Positions 32,732-41,047 of a stretch of DNA of 53,856 bases are shown in pieces. How positions within the stretch are numbered: the first letter of the stretch is position 1; each line of letters opens with the position of its first letter. The position numbers were made by a program, and so were the translations under genes. The notes under the pieces were generated by a model. It was not told where the DNA came from. It worked only from the letters and a program-made list of their open reading frames with translations, and made no database searches. Origin of the DNA: Bacillota bacterium (GTDB lineage Bacteria; Bacillota; Clostridia; Lachnospirales; Lachnospiraceae); NCBI GenBank assembly GCA_023423045.1, contig JAFAGA010000057.1, positions 1 to 53,856 on the forward strand, written 5' to 3'.

Positions 32732-34276
32732 ATGTTGTCAGGAATATTTCGAACAAAAGAGAGAAAAGTCATTGCTGTAAGTTTGGGAACAATAGTAATG
32801 ATCCTTGTAATTGTCCTTATCAGTAGTGAATCAAGGCACCGCCGTATTGATGAACGGGCTGTAATGGCGGAAAATTACTTAAATGCAGGAAGCTATGAGC
32901 TTGCCGTGGAGGCTTATCAGGAGGCATTGGCCATGAAGGATAGTGACAAAGAAACGCTATCCATCGGACTGGCGGATGCTTATGCCGGGCTGAACGATTA
33001 TGATAAAGCTCTTGAGATTTTGCGCGCTTCCTACCAGAAACTTTCTACTGCAAGGCTTGAGAAGAAGATTGAGGAGATCAAATCCGCAAAACAGGATTAT
33101 GAGTTTCTTCAGTCTGTTTCCCGTGCGGATGTATACTTTTCGAATAAGGAATATGATAAAGCCATTTCTGTATATGAGGAGGCTAAATTGCTGAAAAGCA
33201 AGGATCCCACCTCCTATCAGCGAATTGCCCAGGCTTATATTGAGCAGGGAAAATATGATCTTGCCCGGGAGGAAGTGCTGGAGGGAATGGAAATAACCCG
33301 GAATGAGGCCCTTGAGGAGGTTCTGGCAGCGGTCGACCATTATTTGCTGAAGGAAGATTATGATGGGATGATAGCCCAGGCGGAAGAATATATTTATCAG
33401 GAAAATTATGAGGACGGAATTGCAAAATATCTGGAGGCAACCCTGCTGCTGCCGGAGGAGACGGCCGCCTATAAAGCCCTGGCCCAAATCTATATCGAGC
33501 AAAAGGAATACAAAACCTGCATCCTGCTCTTGAACACTGCTCTGGAGGAAACCGGTGACAGTGAGTTAAGGGAGCTGTTGGATTTGGCCCTGGAGCTGAA
33601 AGAAAATGAAGAAGAGCGGGAGAATGTGCTTTCCGAGTTATATTCTGCGATGGAAAAACGGGATGTGGATCGCATTATAGCGGCGATGGAAACCTCGGTA
33701 TTTCTTGAGGAGGCAGCCGGGGAAGAACCGGTATTTTTCTGTAACGGGGAAGGTAATGTCTCCAAGGGAAGCGGTCTGATTATTTATGGACCGGAGCAGG
33801 TGTATTTCGGTCATATTATGAACGGTATGAAGAAGGGGACCGGGATATATTTCATGCTGACCGGGGACGCAGGTGACCGGGGGTACTATTACTATGACGG
33901 TGAATGGAATGATGATCTTCCAAGCGGGAGCGGAAAGGCTGTTGAGGCAGAGCCCGGGAAGAATAAGGCCGGTGAAAGCTATATAAAGAAGACGGTCACG
34001 GAAGGAATCTATTATAATGGGCTGGAAGATGGCAGCATGAAGAGGTATTTTTATGAAAATGATGTTGAAACGGGAAGAGTCAGATATCTTGCCCAGAACG
34101 GCATCCCGCTTCCAAAGGACACCCAGAAAGTGGTTCCGGGATCCGCTCCGTCAGACAAGGCTTACAGCATTGCGGAGATCTACTTTGGAGAGGACCGTAC
34201 CGGAGAGGATTATATGGTGGAGCCGGGTACTGTCTGGGGGATTAAACCCTTCCTGAGAACGAAAAATAAACGATAG
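32732..34276 (+). CDS. membrane-anchored TPR protein with MORN-like C-terminus
   Basis: The 514-residue protein starts with a short cytoplasmic segment and one membrane helix (VIAVSLGTIVMILVIVLI, residues 13-30), so the bulk lies outside the membrane. Residues about 40-290 contain TPR-like repeats such as MAENYLNAGSYELAVEAYQE, LADAYAGLNDYDKALEIL and QAYIEQGKYDLAREEV. The last 150 residues carry MORN-like units: IYGPEQVYFGHIMNGMKKG and YDGEWNDDLPSGSGKAVE. The TPRs suggest protein-protein contact at the cell envelope. No enzyme domain is visible and the role is unknown. A GGAGGTG site precedes the ATG 21 nt after rsmI. Confidence 0.8.
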   Translation: MLSGIFRTKERKVIAVSLGTIVMILVIVLISSESRHRRIDERAVMAENYLNAGSYELAVEAYQEALAMKDSDKETLSIGLADAYAGLNDYDKALEILRASYQKLSTARLEKKIEEIKSAKQDYEFLQSVSRADVYFSNKEYDKAISVYEEAKLLKSKDPTSYQRIAQAYIEQGKYDLAREEVLEGMEITRNEALEEVLAAVDHYLLKEDYDGMIAQAEEYIYQENYEDGIAKYLEATLLLPEETAAYKALAQIYIEQKEYKTCILLLNTALEETGDSELRELLDLALELKENEEERENVLSELYSAMEKRDVDRIIAAMETSVFLEEAAGEEPVFFCNGEGNVSKGSGLIIYGPEQVYFGHIMNGMKKGTGIYFMLTGDAGDRGYYYYDGEWNDDLPSGSGKAVEAEPGKNKAGESYIKKTVTEGIYYNGLEDGSMKRYFYENDVETGRVRYLAQNGIPLPKDTQKVVPGSAPSDKAYSIAEIYFGEDRTGEDYMVEPGTVWGIKPFLRTKNKR

Positions 34277-34286
34277 TAAATATAGG

Positions 34287-34318
34287 AGAGAGCCTGTCAC
34301 TTCAGTGACAGGCTCTCT
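34287..34318. terminator. 14-bp hairpin between convergent genes
   Basis: AGAGAGCCTGTCAC pairs perfectly with GTGACAGGCTCTCT around the loop TTCA (34287-34318). No U-tract follows on either strand, though AT-rich DNA flanks it. It separates the TPR gene from the convergent AbrB-type gene and probably ends one or both transcripts. Confidence 0.7.
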
Positions 34319-34401
34319 TAGATTCTCATAAGGCTTCTTCTTAAGTAATAACATCAGCTTGATACATTCGGCAAGAACGTATTCAACTTCTATTATGTAA
34401 A

Positions 34402-34659
34402 CTATTCGACAATACCTGCAAGCTTTGCAAGTTCTACGATGGTATCCCTGGAGATTTTCTTTCCCTGATATTCAAACAAGTTATCCTTGCTGCCGTTAAA
34501 AATATCAGTGGGTTCATACTTCTGAAGGATAATTCTTCCTTCATCAACGAAAATTTCCAATGGATCTCTTTCGCTTACATCCAGAGTTCTTCTTAACTCG
34601 ATGGGAAGCGTGATTCTTCCGAGCTCATCAAGTCTTCTTACAATACCTGTACTTTTCAT
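34402..34659 (-). CDS. AbrB/SpoVT family transcriptional regulator
   Basis: The 85-residue protein begins MKSTGIVRRLDELGRITLPI, the SpoVT-AbrB swapped-hairpin DNA-binding domain, continued by RRTLDVSERDPLEIFVDEG. Residues 50-85 form a short C-terminal helix region. Such proteins are dimeric or tetrameric regulators of transition-state and sporulation genes. It is the AbrB-type length (about 90) and lacks the GAF domain of SpoVT. AAGGAGG stands before the ATG at 34659. It has a good sigma-A promoter and is divergent from spmAB, so it may act on them; that is inference. Confidence 0.93.
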   Translation of the reverse strand: MKSTGIVRRLDELGRITLPIELRRTLDVSERDPLEIFVDEGRIILQKYEPTDIFNGSKDNLFEYQGKKISRDTIVELAKLAGIVE

Positions 34660-34796
34660 AGTAGGCCTCCTTTTTTCAAGTGTATGGGGAATAAAGTAGA
34701 TTGCTATACCATGTCCGCTAGATACGCTGCTAACAACGTATACTTCATGTACACACAGATCCATCCTAGCTTACATTATTTGTAATAGCACTTAAT

Positions 34797-34825
34797 AAGA
34801 TATCATAGGATTTTTTTAAAGTCAA
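34797..34825 (-). promoter_or_regulatory. promoter of the AbrB-type gene
   Basis: On the minus strand TTGACT (34825-34820) and TATCTT (34802-34797) are spaced by 17 nt. The leader to the ATG is about 130 nt. Confidence 0.65.
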
Positions 34826-34875
34826 CTAAAATAATTGTCAAAACATAGCACAATTTAAACAATAAATGTAAAAGG

Positions 34876-34883
34876 GATACAAT
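34876..34883 (+). promoter_or_regulatory. sigma-E-like -10 box upstream of spmA
   Basis: GATACAAT differs by one base from the sporulation sigma-E -10 consensus CATACAMT. The -35 region is weak. spmAB is under sigma-E control in Bacillus, which makes the match plausible. The box lies 150 nt before the chosen spmA start. Confidence 0.35.
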
Positions 34884-35033
34884 AAATGCCATAAGAGCAG
34901 GAAAAGAGCAGGAATGTCTGCCATAAATGGGAATATAGTTATAATAATCAACAAAAAGAGGAATAAATTTTCGCGAAAATTTGGAGCAAATGATAGTGCT
35001 TCTAATGGCAGCAAAATGGAAAGGGTGAAGAAA

Positions 35034-35627
35034 ATGCTAAATTACCTGTGGGGAATTATGATCGTACTGGGAGTGACGATCGGGGTACTGAGGGGAGAGA
35101 TCGGTGAGGTTAGTAAGGCGACAATCAATTCTTCCAAAGAGGCGGTAGCCCTATGTATCACGATGTTGGGAATTATGGCAATGTGGACCGGCATTATGCA
35201 GATTGCCAAAAAATGCGGACTGATAGCAGCCCTTACGAAGGCGCTGCGTCCGCTGCTTCGGGTGCTGTATCCCAGCATTCCCCGGGAGCATGTGGCGAAT
35301 GAATATATCGCATCCAATATGATTGCCAATATTCTCGGACTGGGGTGGGCTGCTACTCCCATGGGATTAATGGCAATGAAGGAGCTGAAGAAGCTGAACC
35401 GGGATTCGGAGGTGGCCAGCTGTGATATGTGTACTCTCCTTATTATTAATATATCCTCCCTTCAACTGATCCCCGTGAATGTAATTGCTTACCGCAGCCA
35501 GTATGGCTCTGTAAATCCTGCCGAGATATTGGGGGCCGGGTTGGTGGCCACTCTCTGCTCCACCTGTGTAGGATTTATTTTTTCCATTGCGGCTAGAAGG
35601 ATAAGCAGCCGTAACGGACAGCGATAG
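35034..35627 (+). CDS. spmA: spore maturation protein A
   Basis: SpmA, with SpmB, is needed for normal dehydration of the spore core. The 197-residue membrane protein matches the length of Bacillus SpmA. It shows the conserved NSSKEAVALCITMLGIMAMW, IASNMIANILGLGWAATPMGL and LLIINISSLQLIPVNVIAYR segments with several membrane helices. The frame is open to 34914, but the ATG at 35034 with AAAGGGTG upstream gives the natural N-terminus (MLNYLWGIMIVLGV). The spmB gene starts 10 nt downstream. Confidence 0.94.
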   Translation: MLNYLWGIMIVLGVTIGVLRGEIGEVSKATINSSKEAVALCITMLGIMAMWTGIMQIAKKCGLIAALTKALRPLLRVLYPSIPREHVANEYIASNMIANILGLGWAATPMGLMAMKELKKLNRDSEVASCDMCTLLIINISSLQLIPVNVIAYRSQYGSVNPAEILGAGLVATLCSTCVGFIFSIAARRISSRNGQR

Positions 35628-35637
35628 GAGGGCTGCA

Positions 35638-36165
35638 ATGAGGTTTTTAATCTATGTGTCGGATTATATTATCCCTTTTATTATTTTTTATATTGTAGGC
35701 TTCGGACTTCTTATGAAGACGAATATCTTTGATGAGTTCATTCAGGGCGCAAAGGACGGCTTTAAGGTGGTCCTTGATATTTTACCTACCCTGATCGGTT
35801 TAATGGTCGCTATAGGCATTTTACGCGCTTCTGGGACACTGAATATTATGTCAGGTATCCTTAGGCCCCTGACCGACTGGCTGCACTTTCCCTCCCAGCT
35901 GGTTCCGGTGGCGATCATCAAGATGTTCTCCTCCTCGGCGGCAACCAGCCTGGTGCTGGATATCTTTAAGGAGTATGGACCGGATTCCTATCTGGGAAGA
36001 CTGGTATCCGTTATGATGAGCAGTACGGAGACCATCTTCTACACCATGGCGGTATATTTTATGGCAGCCGGGGTAAAGAAGACCCGCTATACCCTGCTGG
36101 GCTGCCTGATAACCACCCTGACCGGGATTATAGCCAGTGTTATTATGACTAATCTGGTGTTCTGA
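35638..36165 (+). CDS. spmB: spore maturation protein B
   Basis: The 175-residue membrane protein carries the SpmB signature: IIPFIIFYIVGFGLLMKTNIF-type first helix, GAKDGFKVVLDILPTLIGLMVAIGILRASG, and MFSSSAATSLVLDIFKEYGPDS in a loop, followed by SSTETIFYTMAVYF. Together with SpmA it forms a nucleoside-transporter-like (Gate domain) pair that acts during core dehydration. It has AGGAGGGCTGCA before the ATG. Confidence 0.95.
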   Translation: MRFLIYVSDYIIPFIIFYIVGFGLLMKTNIFDEFIQGAKDGFKVVLDILPTLIGLMVAIGILRASGTLNIMSGILRPLTDWLHFPSQLVPVAIIKMFSSSAATSLVLDIFKEYGPDSYLGRLVSVMMSSTETIFYTMAVYFMAAGVKKTRYTLLGCLITTLTGIIASVIMTNLVF

Positions 36166-36220
36166 TGAGGGCAAAAAAGCAACGGAAGTCCGGCTTCGGA
36201 TTGATTTGATGAGGGGTGAA

Positions 36221-36269
36221 TTGACAAGTCGATAGAGGCATGCTAGAATGCAATAAATGATATATCAAT
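36221..36269 (+). promoter_or_regulatory. promoter and operator of the GntR/LacI-type regulator
   Basis: TTGACA (36221-36226) and TAGAAT (36244-36249) have a 17-nt spacer. Immediately after, ATAAATGATAT (36253-36263) overlaps the perfect palindrome TGATATATCA (36258-36267), near the expected transcription start. The same ATAAATGATAT sequence recurs upstream of the transporter, which suggests autoregulation. Confidence 0.65.
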
Positions 36270-36312
36270 AGGAATTACATAGAGTGGATGGACATTGTGA
36301 AAAGAGGTTAGT

Positions 36313-37410
36313 ATGAAACAAAAGCCGTTGTATGAAGAAATCTATCATGAGATATATAATGCAATCCGTAAGGGAGAGTACTTGAACGGAGACAGAATAC
36401 CCTCCGAGAAGGAGCTGTCAGAGAAATATCGTGTAAGCAGAATTACCAGCAAGGCAGCTTTGGAGAAGCTTTCTGAACAGGGCTATATACGGCGTTTGCC
36501 CGGCAAGGGATCCTTTGTTACGCTGCCGGAGGAAGAAGGAGCGGTTGGCCTGGAGAATAGGTCCGGAAAGGGAAGGCTGATAGGGGTTATTATGGATGGA
36601 TTTGGCGCCAGCTTCGGTTGTCAGATTCTGCTGGGAATTGAGAATGAATGTACGAAGAGAGGGATGAATTATGTCCTTCGCTGTTCCTTTGGCAAATTAG
36701 AAGAGGAGTCCAGAGCAATTGATGAGCTGATCGCTTTGGGAGTGGAAGGGATCATCATTATGTGTGTCCATGATGAAAACTATAATTCCAAGGTATTAAA
36801 GCTCGTAGTAGAGGATTTCCCAATCGTGGCAATTGACAGAAGATTAAAGGGAATACCGGTCTCCTTTGTGGGCACGGATAATGCCGCTGCAGCGAAAGAG
36901 CTGACAGGGCATCTGCTTGACCGGGGATACCATAATATCTGCTTTGTCTCACCGGATGCCATTGAGACGCCCACCATAGCAGAACGGCATAACGGCTTTG
37001 TGGAATGCTGCATGGAACGGGGGCTTATAACGAATGAATCGATGTGGATCACTGATTTGAGAGCCACTCTTCCCAGACACAGGACAGAAGAGAATTTGAA
37101 GAGGGATATTGAACGAATCTCCGGTTTTGTAAAGGAGCATAAGGATACGGATGCATTTTTTGCTGCGGAGTACGAGCTTGCAAGAATTGTTTACCGCGCC
37201 CTGTGCAGGCTTGGGCTGGAAAAAGAACGGCCGGTGGTATGCTTTGATGAGGTTGATAATATTATGAATGAATTCCGGTTCACGCATATACGGCAGGATG
37301 AGAACACAATGGGAATGAAAAGCGTTGAATTGCTGGAGGCCAGAATCGGAGGGGAGAAGGGGGCTAAGACCTTACTTATCCCATATACCCTGGTAGAAGC
37401 AAATGAGTAG
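36313..37410 (+). CDS. GntR-type DNA-binding, LacI-type sensing transcriptional regulator
   Basis: The 365-residue protein has an N-terminal GntR winged helix (residues 1-70; PLYEEIYHEIYNAIRKGEYL, DRIPSEKELSEKYRVSRITSKAALEKL, GKGSFV) and a LacI/PurR-type sugar-binding C-terminal domain (residues about 85-365; GVIMDGFGASFGCQILLGIE, VGTDNAAAAKELTGHLLDRGYHNI). This AraR-like build is typical for control of carbohydrate uptake operons. It stands upstream of the ABC importer and GH76 genes, with matching operators at both promoters, so it probably represses them until a mannan-derived sugar binds. The ATG follows AAAGAGG. Confidence 0.92.
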   Translation: MKQKPLYEEIYHEIYNAIRKGEYLNGDRIPSEKELSEKYRVSRITSKAALEKLSEQGYIRRLPGKGSFVTLPEEEGAVGLENRSGKGRLIGVIMDGFGASFGCQILLGIENECTKRGMNYVLRCSFGKLEEESRAIDELIALGVEGIIIMCVHDENYNSKVLKLVVEDFPIVAIDRRLKGIPVSFVGTDNAAAAKELTGHLLDRGYHNICFVSPDAIETPTIAERHNGFVECCMERGLITNESMWITDLRATLPRHRTEENLKRDIERISGFVKEHKDTDAFFAAEYELARIVYRALCRLGLEKERPVVCFDEVDNIMNEFRFTHIRQDENTMGMKSVELLEARIGGEKGAKTLLIPYTLVEANE

Positions 37411-37477
37411 AGCCGGATAAATAGAAATAAGCAGAAGTCCGCCGAGGAATAAAAAGAATATTACATGCAGATGTTTA

Positions 37478-37525
37478 GGTAAATTGGCAACCAAACGATA
37501 AGGTTGCCGGTTTATCTATTTTTAT
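37478..37525 (+). terminator. terminator of the regulator gene
   Basis: GGTAAATTGGCAACC (37478-37492) pairs with GGTTGCCGGTTTATC (37502-37516) around an 8-9-nt loop, giving about 15 bp, and is followed by TATTTTTATT. It separates the regulator from the transporter operon. Confidence 0.85.
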
Positions 37526-37579
37526 TGCCCTGAATGGGTGGAAAGCCATGCCTGCCAGAGCATCCATATTAATAATGAC

Positions 37580-37647
37580 ATAAATGATATAAATAATATA
37601 ATAAATGATATTTTTGTGTTGACAATCAAGAGGTTAGATGCTAATAT
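37580..37647 (+). promoter_or_regulatory. promoter and twin operators of the mannan transporter operon
   Basis: ATAAATGATAT occurs at 37580-37590 and 37601-37611, 21 nt apart (two helical turns). Directly downstream lies TTGACA (37619-37624), then TAATAT (37642-37647), with a 17-nt spacer. A related TGACATATCATATATGACA stands at 37763-37781. The leader to the first permease is about 200 nt. This accounts for most of the 443-nt gap after the regulator. Confidence 0.7.
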
Positions 37648-37853
37648 GTTGTGTATGATAACGGAAAACTAATAATATTAACTAGTATAATAGGCTATAT
37701 TGTACAAGCGCATAAATGTGATGAGTTGCCATTTTTCAAAGAAAAAATCATTTGTTTTAGTAATGACATATCATATATGACAATTAAACTGCATAAAGAA
37801 CAAAAAACGAGAGACAGGAAAATGTAACAGACAACGAAAGGGGATATACATAA

Positions 37854-38732
37854 GTGGAACATAAAAGCAAAATAAGAAACAAACAAAATCTCATAGGAAA
37901 ATTATTTGTGGCGCCGCCGGTACTGCTGTTTCTTGTATTTACACTTCTTCCCATGATCATGGCAATCGGCTTGAGCTTTACGGATTATGATATTATCAAT
38001 GCTCCGAAATTTTCCGGCCTGCGCAATTTTACCAAGCTGCTTCACGATGAATTCTTCTGGATTGCACTGAAAAACACCTGCTATTATACGGTCCTGTATG
38101 TACCGCTGGGTCTGCTGCTCTCCCTTGGAACAGCGTTGTTTTTAAACTCGGAGAGAAGAATGGTCGGCCTGTTTCGAACCCTGTTTTATCTGCCGGTGCT
38201 TTCTTCCTCGGTAGCTACGGCCACACTCTGGTTCTGGATCTTAAATCCCCAGCTGGGACTTCTCAACGGAATTCTGGGAATGTTCGGGATAGCGGGGCCG
38301 GCCTGGCTCTATGATTCCAAACTGGCGATGATATCCATTGTTATGATGAGCCTGTGGGCCGGTTTTGGCGGAAATATGATGATTTTCCTGTCAGGACTTA
38401 AGGGAATACCCATAAGCTATTATGAGGCGGCTAAGGTGGAAGGAGCAGGAAGGCTGCAGAGATTTCGCTATATTACCGTACCTTCCCTTACAAAAACCAC
38501 CTTTTTAGTATCGACCATGCTGATTATCGGCACCTTCCAGGTATTTGACCAAGCCTTTGTGCTGACGAAGGGCGGTCCGGGAAATGCCACCATTACGCTG
38601 GTATATTACATATACAATAACGGCTTTAACAATCTGAACATGGGCTATGCCTCTTCAATCTCTCTGGTCCTGTTCCTGATCATCATTACAGTGACAATTA
38701 TTAACCAGAGGATAAACAAGGCTGAAATATAG
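37854..38732 (+). CDS. carbohydrate ABC transporter permease, MalF/UgpA type
   Basis: The 292-residue membrane protein has six hydrophobic segments and the coupling motif YYEAAKVEGAGRLQRFRYITVPSL (EAA loop), then GTFQVFDQAFVLTKGGPGNAT, diagnostic of the CUT1 sugar permeases. The start is GTG at 37854, preceded by AAAGGGGAT; no ATG lies nearby. It pairs with the next gene product to form the channel. The substrate is inferred to be a mannan-derived oligosaccharide from the two GH76 genes in the same operon. Confidence 0.93.
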   Translation: MEHKSKIRNKQNLIGKLFVAPPVLLFLVFTLLPMIMAIGLSFTDYDIINAPKFSGLRNFTKLLHDEFFWIALKNTCYYTVLYVPLGLLLSLGTALFLNSERRMVGLFRTLFYLPVLSSSVATATLWFWILNPQLGLLNGILGMFGIAGPAWLYDSKLAMISIVMMSLWAGFGGNMMIFLSGLKGIPISYYEAAKVEGAGRLQRFRYITVPSLTKTTFLVSTMLIIGTFQVFDQAFVLTKGGPGNATITLVYYIYNNGFNNLNMGYASSISLVLFLIIITVTIINQRINKAEI

Positions 38733-38742
38733 GAGGATGGAT

Positions 38743-39609
38743 ATGCGGACGAAAAGAACAATCGGGGACATATTGTGGTATGCGGGGGCCTGCCTCATTG
38801 CGCTGGTTACGGTTTATCCGTTTTTGTGGATGATCGCGACTTCCATGAAGCCGGAAAAAGAGATTTTTTCAAATTCTCTATCCCTGCTGTCGAAGAATTT
38901 CTCCATGAAAAATTATAAGAATGTTTTTGATACAATTCCGTTTCTGAGGTACTTTATAAATTCCATGGTGCTTGCGGTAAGCGGTGTTATTACCAATGTA
39001 TTTTTGGGAGCTCTTGCGGGTTATTCCTATGCTAAGTTGAGATTTAAGGGAAGAAGGCTGTCCTTTGCTATTCTCCTTTCCTCCATGATGATTCCAGGGA
39101 TTGTTACGATGATACCGCAGTTTCTGGTACTGAAGTATTTTCCTCTGGTTGGAGGCAATGACATTCTCGGCCAGGGAGGCAGAGGTTTTATCAATAATTA
39201 TGCGGCAATTCTGCTGCCCGGTGCCGTAGGAGCCTTTGCCGTATTTTTTATGAAACAGTTTTTTGAAACGCTGCCGGATGATCTGGCGGAGGCTGCAAGA
39301 GTTGACGGTTGCAGCGAATTTAAGATATTTTGGAAAATTTATTTGCCGCTGATCAAGCCGGCAGCTATGACCCTTGGCATTATGACGTTCCAATCCGGAT
39401 GGAATGCCTTTATGTGGCCGATGATTGTACTCAACTCCAAGGAAATGATGACCATTCAGGTGGGTCTGTCAACCTTCCAGTACCAGTATAATACCAGCTA
39501 CGGCCCGCTTATGGCGGGAACCGTGATTGCCACGATGCCAACTCTGCTGCTCTTTGTATTTGCGCAAAAGTACTATATACAGGGAATTGCTTTTACCGGC
39601 AGCAAATAA
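38743..39609 (+). CDS. carbohydrate ABC transporter permease, MalG/UgpE type
   Basis: The 288-residue protein is the second CUT1 permease. It has six hydrophobic segments, AGYSYAKLRFKGRR, SMMIPGIVTMIPQF, and the coupling motif LAEAARVDGCSEFKIFWKIYLPL. An ATG at 38737 touches AGGAGG (38731-38736); the ATG at 38743, 6 nt after it, is used. The ATPase of the importer is not in the window; clostridial CUT1 systems commonly share a single MsmX-like ATPase encoded elsewhere. Confidence 0.93.
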   Translation: MRTKRTIGDILWYAGACLIALVTVYPFLWMIATSMKPEKEIFSNSLSLLSKNFSMKNYKNVFDTIPFLRYFINSMVLAVSGVITNVFLGALAGYSYAKLRFKGRRLSFAILLSSMMIPGIVTMIPQFLVLKYFPLVGGNDILGQGGRGFINNYAAILLPGAVGAFAVFFMKQFFETLPDDLAEAARVDGCSEFKIFWKIYLPLIKPAAMTLGIMTFQSGWNAFMWPMIVLNSKEMMTIQVGLSTFQYQYNTSYGPLMAGTVIATMPTLLLFVFAQKYYIQGIAFTGSK

Positions 39610-39640
39610 TTTTTATATTTATTAAAAGGAGGAAGATATT

Positions 39641-40951
39641 ATGAAAAAGAATACAAAAAGCAAATTAAGAAAAGCCGCCGCCCTGCTTCTTACCGCAGGG
39701 ATCGCAGCAGGGATGCTATCCGGCTGTGCTTCTGCGGATAAGGATATGCCATCCGGCAATACTGCAGCGGATGGGAAGGCAGTAGAGATTACAATGTGGG
39801 GATCCTGGGGCGGGGATCAGGTAGGGCAATTGGATAAACAACTGGAGGCCTATAACCAATCCCAGTCCAAATATCATATTACTTACACGGTGCAGGACAG
39901 CATGGAAGAGAAGCTGCTCACGGCGATTGTCAGTAACGAAGCTCCCGATGTGGTTTTATGGGACCGCTTTAATACCAGCGTATATGCGCCCAAAGGTGCT
40001 TTTACCCAGCTTGACGACTATGTGGAGAAGGACAGCATTGATATGAGCAAATTCTATGGTCCGGCTACGGATGAGCTGACCTATGACGGAAAGCTTTACG
40101 GAATTCCCTTGACAGTAGATAGCAGAGTGATATTTTATAATAAGGATATGTTCAGCGCTGCGGGAGTGGATCCGGCTTCCATTACAAATTGGGATGCTCT
40201 GAGGAAGGCAGCGATCAGCTTAACTCAGCGAGAAAACGGCAAGCTGGTGCAGGCCGGCTTCTCTCTGAAGGATGTAGGGCTTTTTAATAACTGGATCCAA
40301 CAGGCAGGGGGAAAAATGATCGATGCTTCTTCCGATCCGGTAAAGACCGCTTTTCATTCCGAGGCAGGCCTTACTGTGCTGGACTACTGGAAGCAATTAT
40401 TAAATGAGGATAAGGTATATGACCTTGGATTTGAAGATGCCTTTGGCGGAGACGGCTTTAAGGCGGGGAAGGTGGCAATGACCTTTAATGGCCCATGGAC
40501 TCTGCAAAGCTATAAGGAGGCGGGAGTTAACTTTGGTGTGATCGGCCAGCCGGAGGGTCCAACAGGTGTGAAATCAGCGATGATGGGTGGTTTTGGTCTG
40601 ATTATTCCTAATAAGGCTAAGAATGCAGATGCTGCATGGGACTTTATCAAATGGTGGACCACTCAGCCGGAAAATGGCGTGGAATTTGCCAAGATCAGCG
40701 GAAATCTGCCGGCTAATATAGACGCTGCCCAGGATCCCTACTTCATGGAAGACGAAGTGCTTAAGGTGTTCTCCGAAACCATGAGCTATGCAGGAATCCG
40801 CTCCAAGGTACCCGGCTATTCCGACATGGAAGGACTGGCACTGATACCTCAGCTGCAAAAATATGTGGCAGGTGAAATCAGTGCGGAGGATGCCCTTGCC
40901 AATGCCCAGAAGCAGGGAGACACCATACTGGCAGAGGCAGCCGGTAAATAA
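39641..40951 (+). CDS. carbohydrate-binding lipoprotein of the ABC importer
   Basis: The 436-residue lipoprotein precursor has a basic N-terminus, a hydrophobic core and lipobox LSGC. The mature part has the extracellular solute-binding family 1 pattern: VEITMWGSWGGDQVGQLDKQ, DVVLWDRFNTSVYAPKGAF, YGIPLTVDSRVIFYNKDMF and VAMTFNGPWTLQSYKEAG. It captures the sugar outside the cell for the two permeases before it. AAAGGAGGAAG stands before the ATG. The 15-bp hairpin after its stop probably keeps its mRNA level above that of the downstream enzymes. Confidence 0.93.
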   Translation: MKKNTKSKLRKAAALLLTAGIAAGMLSGCASADKDMPSGNTAADGKAVEITMWGSWGGDQVGQLDKQLEAYNQSQSKYHITYTVQDSMEEKLLTAIVSNEAPDVVLWDRFNTSVYAPKGAFTQLDDYVEKDSIDMSKFYGPATDELTYDGKLYGIPLTVDSRVIFYNKDMFSAAGVDPASITNWDALRKAAISLTQRENGKLVQAGFSLKDVGLFNNWIQQAGGKMIDASSDPVKTAFHSEAGLTVLDYWKQLLNEDKVYDLGFEDAFGGDGFKAGKVAMTFNGPWTLQSYKEAGVNFGVIGQPEGPTGVKSAMMGGFGLIIPNKAKNADAAWDFIKWWTTQPENGVEFAKISGNLPANIDAAQDPYFMEDEVLKVFSETMSYAGIRSKVPGYSDMEGLALIPQLQKYVAGEISAEDALANAQKQGDTILAEAAGK

Positions 40952-40957
40952 CTTATG

Positions 40958-40995
40958 GCAGAAAGGCCGCAAGCCAGGCATTGCGGCCTTTCTGC
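40958..40995 (+). terminator. 15-bp intercistronic hairpin
   Basis: GCAGAAAGGCCGCAA (40958-40972) pairs perfectly with TTGCGGCCTTTCTGC (40981-40995), loop 8 nt, 6 nt after the binding-protein stop. There is no U-tract. It is probably an mRNA-stabilising or partial-termination element that sets the ratio between binding protein and GH76 enzymes. Confidence 0.65.
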
Positions 40996-41047
40996 AAATT
41001 AGACGGAACAAGGATGAAAATGAATGGACACCGGAAAGGAGACGGTT

